Notes under the pieces: model-generated
What the model saw: the letters and a program-made list of their open reading frames with translations, nothing else
Databases searched by the model: none
What the model was told of the DNA's origin: nothing
Shown: piece by piece, positions 8,607-16,740 of the stretch
Numbering within the stretch: position 1 is the stretch's first letter
Layout of the letters: each line of letters opens with the position of its first letter
Position numbers and translations under genes: made by a program
NCBI GenBank assembly: GCA_029555415.1
Contig: JAKPSI010000064.1
Span: forward strand, 27,425-91,424
DNA: 64,000 nucleotides
Origin: Bacteroidota bacterium
GTDB lineage: Bacteria > Bacteroidota > Bacteroidia > Chitinophagales > Chitinophagaceae
Direction: 5' to 3'

Positions 8607-9914
8607 TCACCACTGCAGTTTTCTGGAGAAATACATGATGATCGCCAGTGCAGCAAAGAGGCCGAAGCTGCCCATCAGCAAAGCGTAGTCCTGCAGCTGG
8701 ATGATCGTGAAAATATAGCCGTAGACCACGGCCAGCACGAAACTGATGAAGGTGGCCAGTTTGCCCGACCGCATGATCCCTCCTACGAACCAGGCGATGA
8801 GGCCGATGGTGGCGACCGATGCGATGAGATAAGCCAAATTGTAACCGGTATATTCCGAGATCGATAACAATAGCGTATAGAACAGTACGAGTGCAAGTCC
8901 GGCCAGTCCGTACTGCACCAAATGCAGCGGTCTTTTATAGATCGTTTCAATGAGGAAGAACGCGGCAAAGGTCAGGATGATGCACAGCAGCGCGTATTTA
9001 ACCGAACGCTGTGTTTTATCATAGCTGTCAACCGGGATCACCAGATCCGCGCCCAGTACGGAACCGGAGAGATCGATATACCGGTTCTGCCAGATCTGCG
9101 GCACACTGCGGTTCATGAATTTCCAGGAGGCGGTGAAGCCACTGTCCTTCACTTCACGTGTATCCGGCAGCTTCACACCCGTGAAACTCGGGTTGGGCCA
9201 GTTGGAGCGCATGGTGAGTTTGTTCTCCCGCGCTGTGGCGGCAAATACCAGTCGCTGTGAACCATTCAAAGAGAATTTGACAGAGCCGCTCAGATCTTTG
9301 GCAGCGATCTCCGGATTGAGCGGTACCGGTGCTTCCAGGATATCCGGTGCGCCCTGCACATCCGAAGGGCGTGGCTGGAAGACGATATTACTATCGCCCC
9401 AGTGCAGGAAAACATCTTCGTTGATACCACGCAGGTTATCGGTCACATTCATGACGATACGCGCGCGGTTCCAGAGGATATTTTCAGGAGCGATACCGAG
9501 TGTGGTCCATTTAATGGGACTGAAGCGGATATCAATATTGATATCGCTGCGGTACACGGCCACCTGATAGATGCCGCGGTGGCGGTTCTCCGGCACTACG
9601 CTGGACTGGATATCGGAGTGATCGGGCATGAACCAGGCTTCGCGGGTGACCCAGACGCGGGAGCCGTTCGCGCCATCGATCTGTTCGTTGTAGGGCAGCA
9701 ACAGCAGCGGACCGGTAACGGTTTGTTTACCCGCCCACTTGCCGCTGATATCAGCGATGGCCTCATTCTGCCGGCCTTCGCGCTCGCGCACGAGTTCCAT
9801 GATCAGATTGGTGGGCACCCAGAGTATGAGCGCGAGGATGAAAATGAAAATGCCTTTGATGAAGAGACGTCCTTTGCCGAAGATTGTGTTCAGCAGACCA
9901 GTTGATTGTTCCAT
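8607..9914 (-). CDS. creD: CreD-like inner membrane protein
   Basis: A 435-residue protein matching the CreD family: one N-terminal membrane segment (about 20-38), a large extracytoplasmic domain of about 270 residues beginning near GKWAGKQTVTGPLLLLPY, and about six closely spaced membrane segments in the C-terminal third. In Enterobacteria CreD belongs to the CreBC regulon and its loss alters envelope integrity and colicin or beta-lactam response. No creB or creC is seen here; a one-component winged-helix regulator sits in the cluster instead. The gene is probably last in the minus-strand unit that begins at 11086. Confidence 0.9.
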   Translation of the reverse strand: MEQSTGLLNTIFGKGRLFIKGIFIFILALILWVPTNLIMELVREREGRQNEAIADISGKWAGKQTVTGPLLLLPYNEQIDGANGSRVWVTREAWFMPDHSDIQSSVVPENRHRGIYQVAVYRSDINIDIRFSPIKWTTLGIAPENILWNRARIVMNVTDNLRGINEDVFLHWGDSNIVFQPRPSDVQGAPDILEAPVPLNPEIAAKDLSGSVKFSLNGSQRLVFAATARENKLTMRSNWPNPSFTGVKLPDTREVKDSGFTASWKFMNRSVPQIWQNRYIDLSGSVLGADLVIPVDSYDKTQRSVKYALLCIILTFAAFFLIETIYKRPLHLVQYGLAGLALVLFYTLLLSISEYTGYNLAYLIASVATIGLIAWFVGGIMRSGKLATFISFVLAVVYGYIFTIIQLQDYALLMGSFGLFAALAIIMYFSRKLQW

Positions 9915-9932
9915 ATAGTTGTTGTTGATTGT

Positions 9933-10151
9933 TTAGTCAGAAGTTTTTTCGGCGATCCATTTCCACCAGAAAACAGTGCAGGTGGCGTACACAAAAATTT
10001 GATAGAGGTCATCGCTCACGGAATGTCCGTTACGCGTGATCGCCATGCAAACGGGTATCATGAAGATGATGGCCAGCAGGGTGATGATATAGCCGGCGGG
10101 GTGGACGGGCACATAGGTCCATCCGAATTTTTTAAACCAGATCGTTCTCAT
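9933..10151 (-). CDS. Small two-TM membrane protein
   Basis: 72 residues with two predicted membrane helices (about 18-39 and 48-64) and many aromatic residues near the ends. No named family is recognised. It overlaps the upstream gene by 20 bp and ends 18 bp before creD, so it is translated with them. The context suggests an envelope protein functioning with CreD; this is inference. Confidence 0.75.
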   Translation of the reverse strand: MRTIWFKKFGWTYVPVHPAGYIITLLAIIFMIPVCMAITRNGHSVSDDLYQIFVYATCTVFWWKWIAEKTSD

Positions 10152-10605
10152 TTGTTACAGGTTTTAAGTCTTCTGTTAATTGAATGAATTGTTTAAAGCG
10201 TATCAAGGCGGCCAGAGCAGCCGCAGCATAGGCGGGCCAGAAGATCCATAGCACTTCCAGGGGTCCCGACCAATGTGATGAATCGAATACCCAGCTGACA
10301 AGCATTACGCTTATCAGTATATTGGCAACGACCGATATCTGAATAAAAAAATGCAGTAGTACATATCGCTCCGGCGTTGTAGCGGGTAAACGGAATAAGA
10401 ATGCCGTTAAACCGTATGCGATCAGCAATGCAGGCAAAGTAACGATCATCAAAAAGATCACAAAGGGGATGAACAACAATAGCGCATATCCAATACTGCT
10501 GAGATCTTCAGCATCACTCACAAGCAAATTCGAGTATGTCAAAAGCAGCATCAATGGCAAAGCCAGCAACCAGGTGCCGGATATGTATTTAAATATTCTC
10601 CCCAT
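10132..10605 (-). CDS. Hypothetical polytopic membrane protein in creD cluster
   Basis: 157 residues from ATG 10605, with about four hydrophobic segments and a short charged C-terminus ending EDLKPVTNENDLV. A second in-frame ATG 30 bp further upstream would deepen the overlap with the previous gene (47 instead of 17 bp), so the shorter form is preferred. No family name recognised. Both gene ends overlap their neighbours, the pattern of a translationally coupled operon leading to creD. Confidence 0.75.
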   Translation of the reverse strand: MGRIFKYISGTWLLALPLMLLLTYSNLLVSDAEDLSSIGYALLLFIPFVIFLMIVTLPALLIAYGLTAFLFRLPATTPERYVLLHFFIQISVVANILISVMLVSWVFDSSHWSGPLEVLWIFWPAYAAAALAALIRFKQFIQLTEDLKPVTNENDLV

Positions 10606-11086
10606 CTTCTTCGGTTTTGAGTACTGAATTTTCAAGTAATGTGATCTTGCGTAACACGATCAGCAGCGGCACCAGTCCGAATACACCAAAGGAGCAGTCC
10701 ACTAACCGCCACCAGAGCGGGATCCCGCGCATCGCCCCGAAAATGAATGCCCAGGGCAGGACCAGGATACAGGCAATGACCCCGAACTCGATCACCCAGC
10801 GGTTGCGGACCGGATCGCGGTAAGGGCCGATGAATAGGATGGCCAGCACCACATGCGCGAAGGCGAGCCAGTCGTTCCCGTACAGCAGAAAAGGATATTT
10901 CCTTCCGGTTTCCGCAACGGCGAGGTACACGCTATCCAGCCAGTCGCCGATGCTGGTACCGAGCGGAAAGACCTGACATAAAAAATGCAGTTCCGTTTCC
11001 GCGGGGATCGCGGTGAGTCCGCTCAATGCCAGCAGCACCATGAAGGAGCCGATCCAGATCCGCAGTGTTTTTAATTCGTTTGTCAT
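10589..11086 (-). CDS. Hypothetical four-TM membrane protein, first gene of creD unit
   Basis: 165 residues with about four membrane helices; family not recognised. An upstream in-frame ATG at 11108-11110 falls inside a palindrome that looks like an operator, so ATG 11086 is the likelier start. This gene opens the unit 11086 to 8607 (three small membrane proteins, then creD). The palindrome 11097-11113 sits 10 bp ahead of the start codon, suggesting control by the winged-helix protein encoded just upstream. Confidence 0.75.
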   Translation of the reverse strand: MTNELKTLRIWIGSFMVLLALSGLTAIPAETELHFLCQVFPLGTSIGDWLDSVYLAVAETGRKYPFLLYGNDWLAFAHVVLAILFIGPYRDPVRNRWVIEFGVIACILVLPWAFIFGAMRGIPLWWRLVDCSFGVFGLVPLLIVLRKITLLENSVLKTEEDGENI

Positions 11087-11096
11087 TTTAAAAAGT

Positions 11097-11113
11097 ACTT
11101 TGTATTTCAAAGT
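11097..11113. promoter_or_regulatory. Candidate operator palindrome 1 (creD unit)
   Basis: ACTTTG-TATTT-CAAAGT, a perfect 6-bp inverted repeat, lies within the longer word AAAAAGTACTTTGT that is nearly repeated ahead of 12093. It lies immediately upstream of the first gene of the creD unit and 17 bp downstream of the regulator gene. Together with the second copy it fits the target of the local winged-helix repressor. Confidence 0.65.
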
Positions 11114-11129
11114 GAAGGCACAAAAAAAA

Positions 11130-11429
11130 TTATCGCATGCCTTTGATCATATTTTCCAGGGCGCTGATATGGTCCTGGAAAGCTTTTTCGCCCGCCTTGG
11201 TGACCGAATAGGTGGTATTGGTCTTCTTGCCCACGAATCCCTTGTGGACCCGGATATAGCCGTTCTCCTCCAGGTTCACCAGGTGCGTGGCCAGATTCCC
11301 ATCGGTCACTTCCAGCATTTGTTTCAGGTCGTTAAAGTTCACTTCCTCATTCACCATCAGCATGCTCATCACACCGAGGCGGATGCGGCTTTCGAAAACT
11401 TTATTCAACCCGTTGATCGGATTTTTCAA
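11130..11429 (-). CDS. Winged-helix transcriptional regulator (HTH_34/PadR-like)
   Basis: 99 residues forming a compact winged helix. The recognition segment VNFNDLKQMLEVTDGNLATH and the wing GYIRVHKGFVGKKTNTTY are typical of the MarR/ArsR-like one-domain regulators common beside CreD in Bacteroidota. There is no extra sensing domain. The start is TTG at 11427-11429, since the next ATG would remove the first helix. It follows the membrane protein gene 11443-12093 after 13 bp. Two matching palindromes precede that gene and the creD unit, so it probably represses its own operon and the creD operon. The signal it responds to is unknown. Confidence 0.88.
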   Translation of the reverse strand: MKNPINGLNKVFESRIRLGVMSMLMVNEEVNFNDLKQMLEVTDGNLATHLVNLEENGYIRVHKGFVGKKTNTTYSVTKAGEKAFQDHISALENMIKGMR

Positions 11430-11442
11430 TTCTTTTGTTTTA

Positions 11443-12093
11443 TCAGTTCACGCTGTCTTTTTCATATTTCCACCACATGATTGCGCCATACAGGATATGC
11501 AATACCCCGAAACCGACCGCCCAGCAATATAAACCATAGCCGATGAATTGTGTGTTCACGATGCCCAGCACAATCTCCAGATAACCCAGGTAACGGATAT
11601 CACTCAGCGTGAATTTGCTTCCGTTCACCAGTGCCAGTCCGTAAAAGATCAGGCTGGCCGGGGCAATGAAACGCCATTCACTGTACTGCAGCATGGCAAG
11701 GATGAACAAGCCACCCGCTCCCAGCGGCACCATCATGCTCCAGGCCAGGTTCCGGCTGGATACATTCCACAACGGCGTTTGATTATGACGCGCCCGGCGC
11801 CAGGTGAAATAAAAAGCGGATACCAGTGCCAGCGCCAGCACGGCGATCGCGAGGATGAACAGATCCAGTTTGAGCTTATTGAAATCCGGTCCTTCAAAAT
11901 TCCCCCGGGAATTATAGGCCAGGTAATATTCCGCGAGACGATTGGATGCCAGCCAGGCCCCGCCCATCGCGCAAAGGCCCGCCGCGATGCCACTGAGCCC
12001 GCTCAGGGAAATGAACCGGCTCGATCTTTCCATGATCCGGCGGATGTCCTTGATCTCATCCAGGGAAGAAGTCGGAAGCTGTTGATCAGTCAT
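11443..12093 (-). CDS. Hypothetical polytopic membrane protein co-transcribed with regulator
   Basis: 216 residues from ATG 12093 with a cytoplasmic N-terminus (about 40 residues, including SLDEIKDIRRIMERSSRF) and about six hydrophobic segments. Family not named. It sits directly upstream of the winged-helix gene in one operon, and the palindrome 12101-12117 lies 7 bp ahead of its start. An ATG seven codons upstream would fall within that palindrome and is disfavoured. The pairing resembles a membrane sensor or partner plus regulator arrangement, but that is inference. Confidence 0.75.
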   Translation of the reverse strand: MTDQQLPTSSLDEIKDIRRIMERSSRFISLSGLSGIAAGLCAMGGAWLASNRLAEYYLAYNSRGNFEGPDFNKLKLDLFILAIAVLALALVSAFYFTWRRARHNQTPLWNVSSRNLAWSMMVPLGAGGLFILAMLQYSEWRFIAPASLIFYGLALVNGSKFTLSDIRYLGYLEIVLGIVNTQFIGYGLYCWAVGFGVLHILYGAIMWWKYEKDSVN

Positions 12094-12100
12094 AAAAAGT

Positions 12101-12117
12101 GCTTTGTGATACAAAGT
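12101..12117. promoter_or_regulatory. Candidate operator palindrome 2 (regulator operon)
   Basis: CTTTGT-GAT-ACAAAG is a perfect inverted repeat inside AAAAAGTGCTTTGTGATACA. Aligned with palindrome 1, almost all positions from the A-run through the right arm agree, at a similar distance from the downstream start codon. This duplication of sequence and position is the main evidence that both are binding sites of one regulator. Confidence 0.65.
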
Positions 12118-12222
12118 AAATAACCAGGAACCGTATTTCCAAATGATTTTTTACTGCCGCCCAACCTTATCCTTCCGTTAACAATCTTGGATTCGCGGAT
12201 CAAAGTGTATTTTTACAACCCA

Positions 12223-14709
12223 ATGCGGACGACCATCATCCTTTTCAAAACCCTGCTCACCCTGTGCTGCCTGACTGTTGCCTTACCCGCACTGTCACAG
12301 TCCTTCCGCATCAGCGGCACCATCCTTGACGCCCAGAGTGAAGAACCCATCCCCTTTGCTTCCGTTCGTTTCCGAAATACCGGCTTCGGCGGCCTCACGG
12401 ATTCTGCCGGACATTTTGCTTTCACCCTGACCGACAGACCCTCCGATACCCTGGAGATCTCCTGTGTGGGTTATCAGCCTTTTTACCTGGCGATCGCCTC
12501 TGTGAAAGATCTTCAGAAAGTGAACATCCTCATGGAGCGCGGTAAATTCAATGAATCCGCGAGCGTACGTGTAAAAGTGAACAAAGGCCTGCTCGTTTGG
12601 CGCAAGATCGTTCAGCACAAAGCATCGAACGACCGCTACCGGTTCGACAATTTCTCCTACGAACTCTATAACAAACTTGAACTCGATCTCAAGAATATCA
12701 ATTTCGAAAAGCTGGGTAAATTCAAACCCCTCAAGCCTATCAGTGATCTGATCAATGATAATATCGACACCGCGGAAGGACTCCGCTATCTCCCCTCCTA
12801 CCTCACTGAGGCCATGTCCGATTATTATTATCAGAAAAAACCACTCAAACGCCGTGAGATCATCAAAGCCGCCAATACCAATGGCGCCAAGAATGAAAGT
12901 GTGATCAAACTGCTTGGTGGCATGGACCAGGTGATCAACGTCTACAATAATTTCATTCCGGTTTTCGATAAGGAATTCGTGAGTCCCGCCAGCGATAACG
13001 GCGACTACTACTATAATTACCATGTGGCCGATACGCAGATCGTGGGTAAGAACCGGTACTACCATCTCATCTTCACGCCACGCCGCGCCGGCAGTAATAC
13101 TTTTGAAGGCGATTGCTGGGTGCATGCAGGCAGCTTCGCCATCCGCAAAATGAACCTGCGTTTAGGAAAAGATGCCAACATCAATTTTCTCAACAACCTC
13201 AGCCTGATCCAGGAATACAATCTGCTCAACGATTCTACCTGGTTCCTGTCGAAGGATAAATTCGTGGCCGACATTTCTCCCTTCGGCAAGGACAAGCCCG
13301 GCTTCATCGGCCGGAAAACGACCACCTACCGGAATGTAGTGGTGAACGATACTTCAGTGACCAATGAACTCAGCAAGAACAAACTACTTGAAGAGATCAT
13401 CACCCTGCCCGGGGCGGATGAGAAAGGAAAGCAGTACTGGGCGGAATCCCGGCATGAAGAACTGAGCAAGACAGAAAGCGCAATCATCAAAATGATCGAT
13501 ACCCTCACCAACGCGCCGGTCTTTCAGAAATTCACCCGCACGATGGCATTCCTCGGTACGGGTTACAAGGACATCGGCAATTTCCAGATCGGGCCCTGGT
13601 TCAACTGGATCAGTACGAATGGCTGGGAAGGATTAAGACTGCGCTTCGACCTGGGCACCAACAAGAAGTTCGACAAGAAATGGTGGTGGCATACTTATCT
13701 CGCTTATGGCTTCGGTGATAAAAAACTGAAAGGAAAAGCGGAACTCTTTTATCTGCCCAAGAAACATCCGCGCTTTTATCTCTACGGATCCTATACGAAC
13801 GATCTGGATCACGGACAGAACTATTACGGTGAAGTCTCTTCCGATAATTTCTTCGCGCTCGCGGTGCGCAAACCCAACCTGCCTTCCAAATTCATGAAGG
13901 TGGATGAAAAACGATTCGAGTTCTTCCAGGAAACCCGCAATGGTTTCTCCACCCTGCTGGCCACTACGCACAAGACCTATAACCCGCTGCGGGGCTTGCT
14001 TCCGGCCGATTCCTTCCCGGTCAATAACGGAGGAACCAAACTCGCCAACTTCGAAGTCTCGCTGCGTCTGCGTTTCGCCTATCTCGAAAAATTCCTGGAG
14101 AATAATTTCTTCCGTACCAGTCTGGGCAGTCCCTACCCCATCGGTGAACTGTACATCTCCCATGGTTTCGCGGGCATCTTCAACAGCAGTTATAAATACA
14201 CCAAGCTCACCGCCAGCATCTCTGATTATATCAAGATCCCGCCTTACGGCAGCATCTCCTATTATATTTACGGAGGCAAGACATTCGGCACGTTGCCGTA
14301 CATGTTGCTGGACATCGCGCCGGGTAACCGTTTGTATTACTACAACAAGTACGCGTTCAATCTCATGAACCGCTGGGAATATGTGCATGATCGTTATGCC
14401 GGTGTCAACATCGAACATATCATCGGCAATGGCATCTTCCGTCTCTTCCCCAAACTACGCTGGCGCCAGTTCTGGACCGCTAAATCATTATGGGGCAGCC
14501 TGAGTCCCGCCAACCAGGCCCTCAATCTCAAAACCACTTCCGGATTCCAGACCCTCAATGGCAAAACCTACCTGGAGCTGGGCACTGGTGTTGATAATAT
14601 CTTCAAGGTCTTCCGCCTCGACTTCGTATGGCGCGTGCTTCCTGACAAAGTCCCCAGCAGTGCCGACAAAAATTTCGGTGTATTCGGATCGTTCAGGTTG
14701 AATTTCTAA
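12223..14709 (+). CDS. DUF5686 / carboxypeptidase-regulatory-like outer membrane protein
   Basis: About 828 residues from ATG 12223; a TTG at 12187 is in frame but precedes the signal peptide MRTTIILFKTLLTLCCL...ALSQ. The first 100 mature residues form a CarboxypepD_reg-like domain (RISGTILDAQSEEPIPFASV), as in the N-termini of TonB receptors. The rest matches the large DUF5686 family of Bacteroidota, ending with a likely beta-barrel closing on FGVFGSFRLNF. No TonB plug is seen, so this is not a standard TonB receptor. Likely outer membrane; molecular role unknown. Confidence 0.85.
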   Translation: MRTTIILFKTLLTLCCLTVALPALSQSFRISGTILDAQSEEPIPFASVRFRNTGFGGLTDSAGHFAFTLTDRPSDTLEISCVGYQPFYLAIASVKDLQKVNILMERGKFNESASVRVKVNKGLLVWRKIVQHKASNDRYRFDNFSYELYNKLELDLKNINFEKLGKFKPLKPISDLINDNIDTAEGLRYLPSYLTEAMSDYYYQKKPLKRREIIKAANTNGAKNESVIKLLGGMDQVINVYNNFIPVFDKEFVSPASDNGDYYYNYHVADTQIVGKNRYYHLIFTPRRAGSNTFEGDCWVHAGSFAIRKMNLRLGKDANINFLNNLSLIQEYNLLNDSTWFLSKDKFVADISPFGKDKPGFIGRKTTTYRNVVVNDTSVTNELSKNKLLEEIITLPGADEKGKQYWAESRHEELSKTESAIIKMIDTLTNAPVFQKFTRTMAFLGTGYKDIGNFQIGPWFNWISTNGWEGLRLRFDLGTNKKFDKKWWWHTYLAYGFGDKKLKGKAELFYLPKKHPRFYLYGSYTNDLDHGQNYYGEVSSDNFFALAVRKPNLPSKFMKVDEKRFEFFQETRNGFSTLLATTHKTYNPLRGLLPADSFPVNNGGTKLANFEVSLRLRFAYLEKFLENNFFRTSLGSPYPIGELYISHGFAGIFNSSYKYTKLTASISDYIKIPPYGSISYYIYGGKTFGTLPYMLLDIAPGNRLYYYNKYAFNLMNRWEYVHDRYAGVNIEHIIGNGIFRLFPKLRWRQFWTAKSLWGSLSPANQALNLKTTSGFQTLNGKTYLELGTGVDNIFKVFRLDFVWRVLPDKVPSSADKNFGVFGSFRLNF

Positions 14710-14772
14710 CGCAAACTGAATCCGGCTATTTCTGTAACTTGTAGTACTGCCTCTTCCCGGCATACCTTAACT

Positions 14773-16095
14773 ATGAGATCCTCTGAATATTTGCTTGTTT
14801 GTATCTGCATGCTGTTGTCCATGTCCAGTATGGCGCAACCACAGAACGGTGCATTCATCCCTGATCTTCAAAAAGGATGCAAGGTCTGGGTACCGGGTTA
14901 TGCTCCGGGCGACAGTCTGACGATCCGCTGGACGGGTCCCTGCAAAGCAGAGATGGCGGACGGTTCCGGTACACTCACATTTTATATCAAAAGCCAGCAG
15001 GTAGCGGTCTATACCGGTTCCGTACATAAAGGCGAACCGAACGGGATCGGTAAATACGTTTACCCCAACGGCGTGATCCAGGAAGGGAATTTCGTGAATG
15101 GTGTGATGAACGGAAAGGGCAAAGTGATCATCAGTCCAACACAAAAGCTGGAAGGCAATTTCAAAAATGGAGAGATCCTAGATCTGGATCCTGCATTGCT
15201 TGCTCATCTGGAAACGAATGTGATCTCCCATGATGACAGTATAGACCTGTATGCCAATGATGGTCCATCAAAGGATCTGTTGTACGATATTCTGGTCCCT
15301 GCAAAAAAAGCGCAGGCAGTCATTGTATTGTTACCGGGAACATGGGACAGGCTGGAATATGTACTCAGCAGCAACAAGGAGTTATGCAGACTGGCTTTTC
15401 AGAATCAGATCGCGGTCATTGTACCATCGGTCAATCAGCGACTGACCATGGAGAAAAATGTGCTGGATTTTCTGAATGCTGTTTTCGAACATGCGATCAC
15501 GAAATATCAGCTGCCGAAAAACAAATTCATCCTCGGCGGATTCTCCATGGGCGGGTTGTTCAGCACCCGTTACACGGAATTTGCGTATGAGGACCCATCA
15601 AAGGTCACGGTCGTACCGGTTGCAGCTTACAGCGTGGATGGCCCCACCGATCTGGAAAATATGTACCGGATGGAAGAAAGGGCCTATAACCGCAAGCCCG
15701 GTCCCGGTGAACCGCAGTACGCTATGAACGAATTCAAATCCTATATGGGCGGCGCTCCTGATGAATACAGGAAGAACTATGAATTGTATTCTACTTTTTC
15801 AAAAGCAAGAGCGGATGGCGGCAATGCGCAATTCCTGAAAAATGTTCCCTACCGTGTTTACAATGATGTGGATGTGACCTGGTGGCTGAAGAATCGTGAC
15901 GCTGACCTGTACGACATGAACGCACTCGATCAATCCGCCATGATCAATTTCCTTCAACATGCTGGCAATAAGGACGCTGAATTCATCAACGCTTTCGGTA
16001 AGGGCTACCGCATTGAAGGCAACCGCCACCCCCATTCCTGGTCGATCGTGGATGCAAAGGATTGTATCAACTGGGTGCTGAAATGGATCAAATAA
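14773..16095 (+). CDS. Exported MORN-repeat / alpha-beta hydrolase fusion
   Basis: 440 residues with a signal peptide (about 1-22). Residues about 55-145 contain MORN-like repeats (YTGSVHKGEPNGIGKYVYPN, QEGNFVNGVMNGKGKV, LEGNFKNGEI). Residues about 165-440 are an alpha/beta-hydrolase domain with the nucleophile elbow GGFSMGG and a C-terminal HPHSW segment that could supply the catalytic His. The domain order suggests a surface or periplasmic esterase-type enzyme; the substrate is unknown. It follows the DUF5686 gene by 63 bp. Confidence 0.75.
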   Translation: MRSSEYLLVCICMLLSMSSMAQPQNGAFIPDLQKGCKVWVPGYAPGDSLTIRWTGPCKAEMADGSGTLTFYIKSQQVAVYTGSVHKGEPNGIGKYVYPNGVIQEGNFVNGVMNGKGKVIISPTQKLEGNFKNGEILDLDPALLAHLETNVISHDDSIDLYANDGPSKDLLYDILVPAKKAQAVIVLLPGTWDRLEYVLSSNKELCRLAFQNQIAVIVPSVNQRLTMEKNVLDFLNAVFEHAITKYQLPKNKFILGGFSMGGLFSTRYTEFAYEDPSKVTVVPVAAYSVDGPTDLENMYRMEERAYNRKPGPGEPQYAMNEFKSYMGGAPDEYRKNYELYSTFSKARADGGNAQFLKNVPYRVYNDVDVTWWLKNRDADLYDMNALDQSAMINFLQHAGNKDAEFINAFGKGYRIEGNRHPHSWSIVDAKDCINWVLKWIK

Positions 16096-16126
16096 AATTG
16101 TTTCATGATCTGGAAATCTGATCAAC

Positions 16127-16567
16127 TTGAAATACACAATTCTGATATTATTCTTTGCCCTTGGCTCATGTATCAGTAAAAGTCCAAATACTGGTCAAAC
16201 TGATCGTCCGAATAAATTAATTTCAGTACCTGACACATTATTAAATATCTCCAGTGGTTCAATGAGCCCATATCATACAATAACTATAAATAACATACCA
16301 TTCAAACTAGTAACAGGAAACAATGCTGATACGATATTTCTTTCAACAGATGATCCCCGGTTTACAATACCAGAGGGATTCAGGGCTGGACAGACATGGA
16401 AAGAAATTGATCCCAAAACAAGAACAAAGATCCTCATCGAGTCCGGATGGGGCTATTATATTCCATTGAAATCCGGATGGAATCTGTTCTTCAGCGAAAG
16501 CAACCTATCAGGGTCAAAAACCCCTGCCGATAGTTCCAAAATCAAGAGCATTTTCAAAAGGAATTGA
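16127..16567 (+). CDS. Small AT-rich lipoprotein gene, function unknown
   Basis: 146 residues starting at a TTG; MKYTILILFFALGSC is a classic lipoprotein signal with Cys15 as the acylated residue. The mature part is short, Thr/Ser-rich and matches no family I recognise. The coding sequence is visibly richer in A and T than its neighbours, especially 16140-16340 (for example ATTAAATATCTCC and AACTATAAATAAC), which may indicate a recent arrival or relaxed selection. It follows the MORN/hydrolase gene by 31 bp. Confidence 0.6.
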   Translation: MKYTILILFFALGSCISKSPNTGQTDRPNKLISVPDTLLNISSGSMSPYHTITINNIPFKLVTGNNADTIFLSTDDPRFTIPEGFRAGQTWKEIDPKTRTKILIESGWGYYIPLKSGWNLFFSESNLSGSKTPADSSKIKSIFKRN

Positions 16568-16660
16568 AAGCATCCGATTTCCCCGCATTTCGTAAATTCA
16601 AAGAAAAAAACGATTGCGTCTCTGGCCAGTAAAGAGACTTCAACCTATCGGAGTCTTCAT

Positions 16661-16683
16661 AACCCGCAACCCGCAACCAACCC
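16661..16683. repeat. AACCCGC tandem tract upstream of glpK
   Basis: AACCCGCAACCCGCAACCAA is two full units and a partial one of a 7-bp repeat. It leads directly into the hairpin repeat copy at 16684. The same words recur at 38935-38947 and, on the opposite strand, at 63697-63750. Confidence 0.7.
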
Positions 16684-16719
16684 AAAACCCCCGTCCGACT
16701 GGCGTCAGCCGGGCGGGCA
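16684..16719 (+). repeat. 36-bp hairpin repeat, copy 2 (upstream of glpK)
   Basis: Identical to 491-526 over 36 bp. It ends 21 bp before the glpK ATG and is followed by AAAACTCAAAACCCAAAACC, a linker much like the one after copy 1. Shared sequence, orientation and distance to a start codon make a chance match implausible. Confidence 0.8.
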
Positions 16720-16740
16720 AAACTCAAAACCCAAAACCGC

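Noticed and set aside
11443..12093. Histidine kinase or CreC-like sensor
   Set aside because: Membrane helices are present, but no H-box, HATPase or receiver motif is seen in this protein or its neighbours.
16684..16719. Rho-independent terminator before glpK
   Set aside because: The hairpin is strong, but it is followed by A/C-rich sequence without T-run, and an identical copy stands right before arfB.
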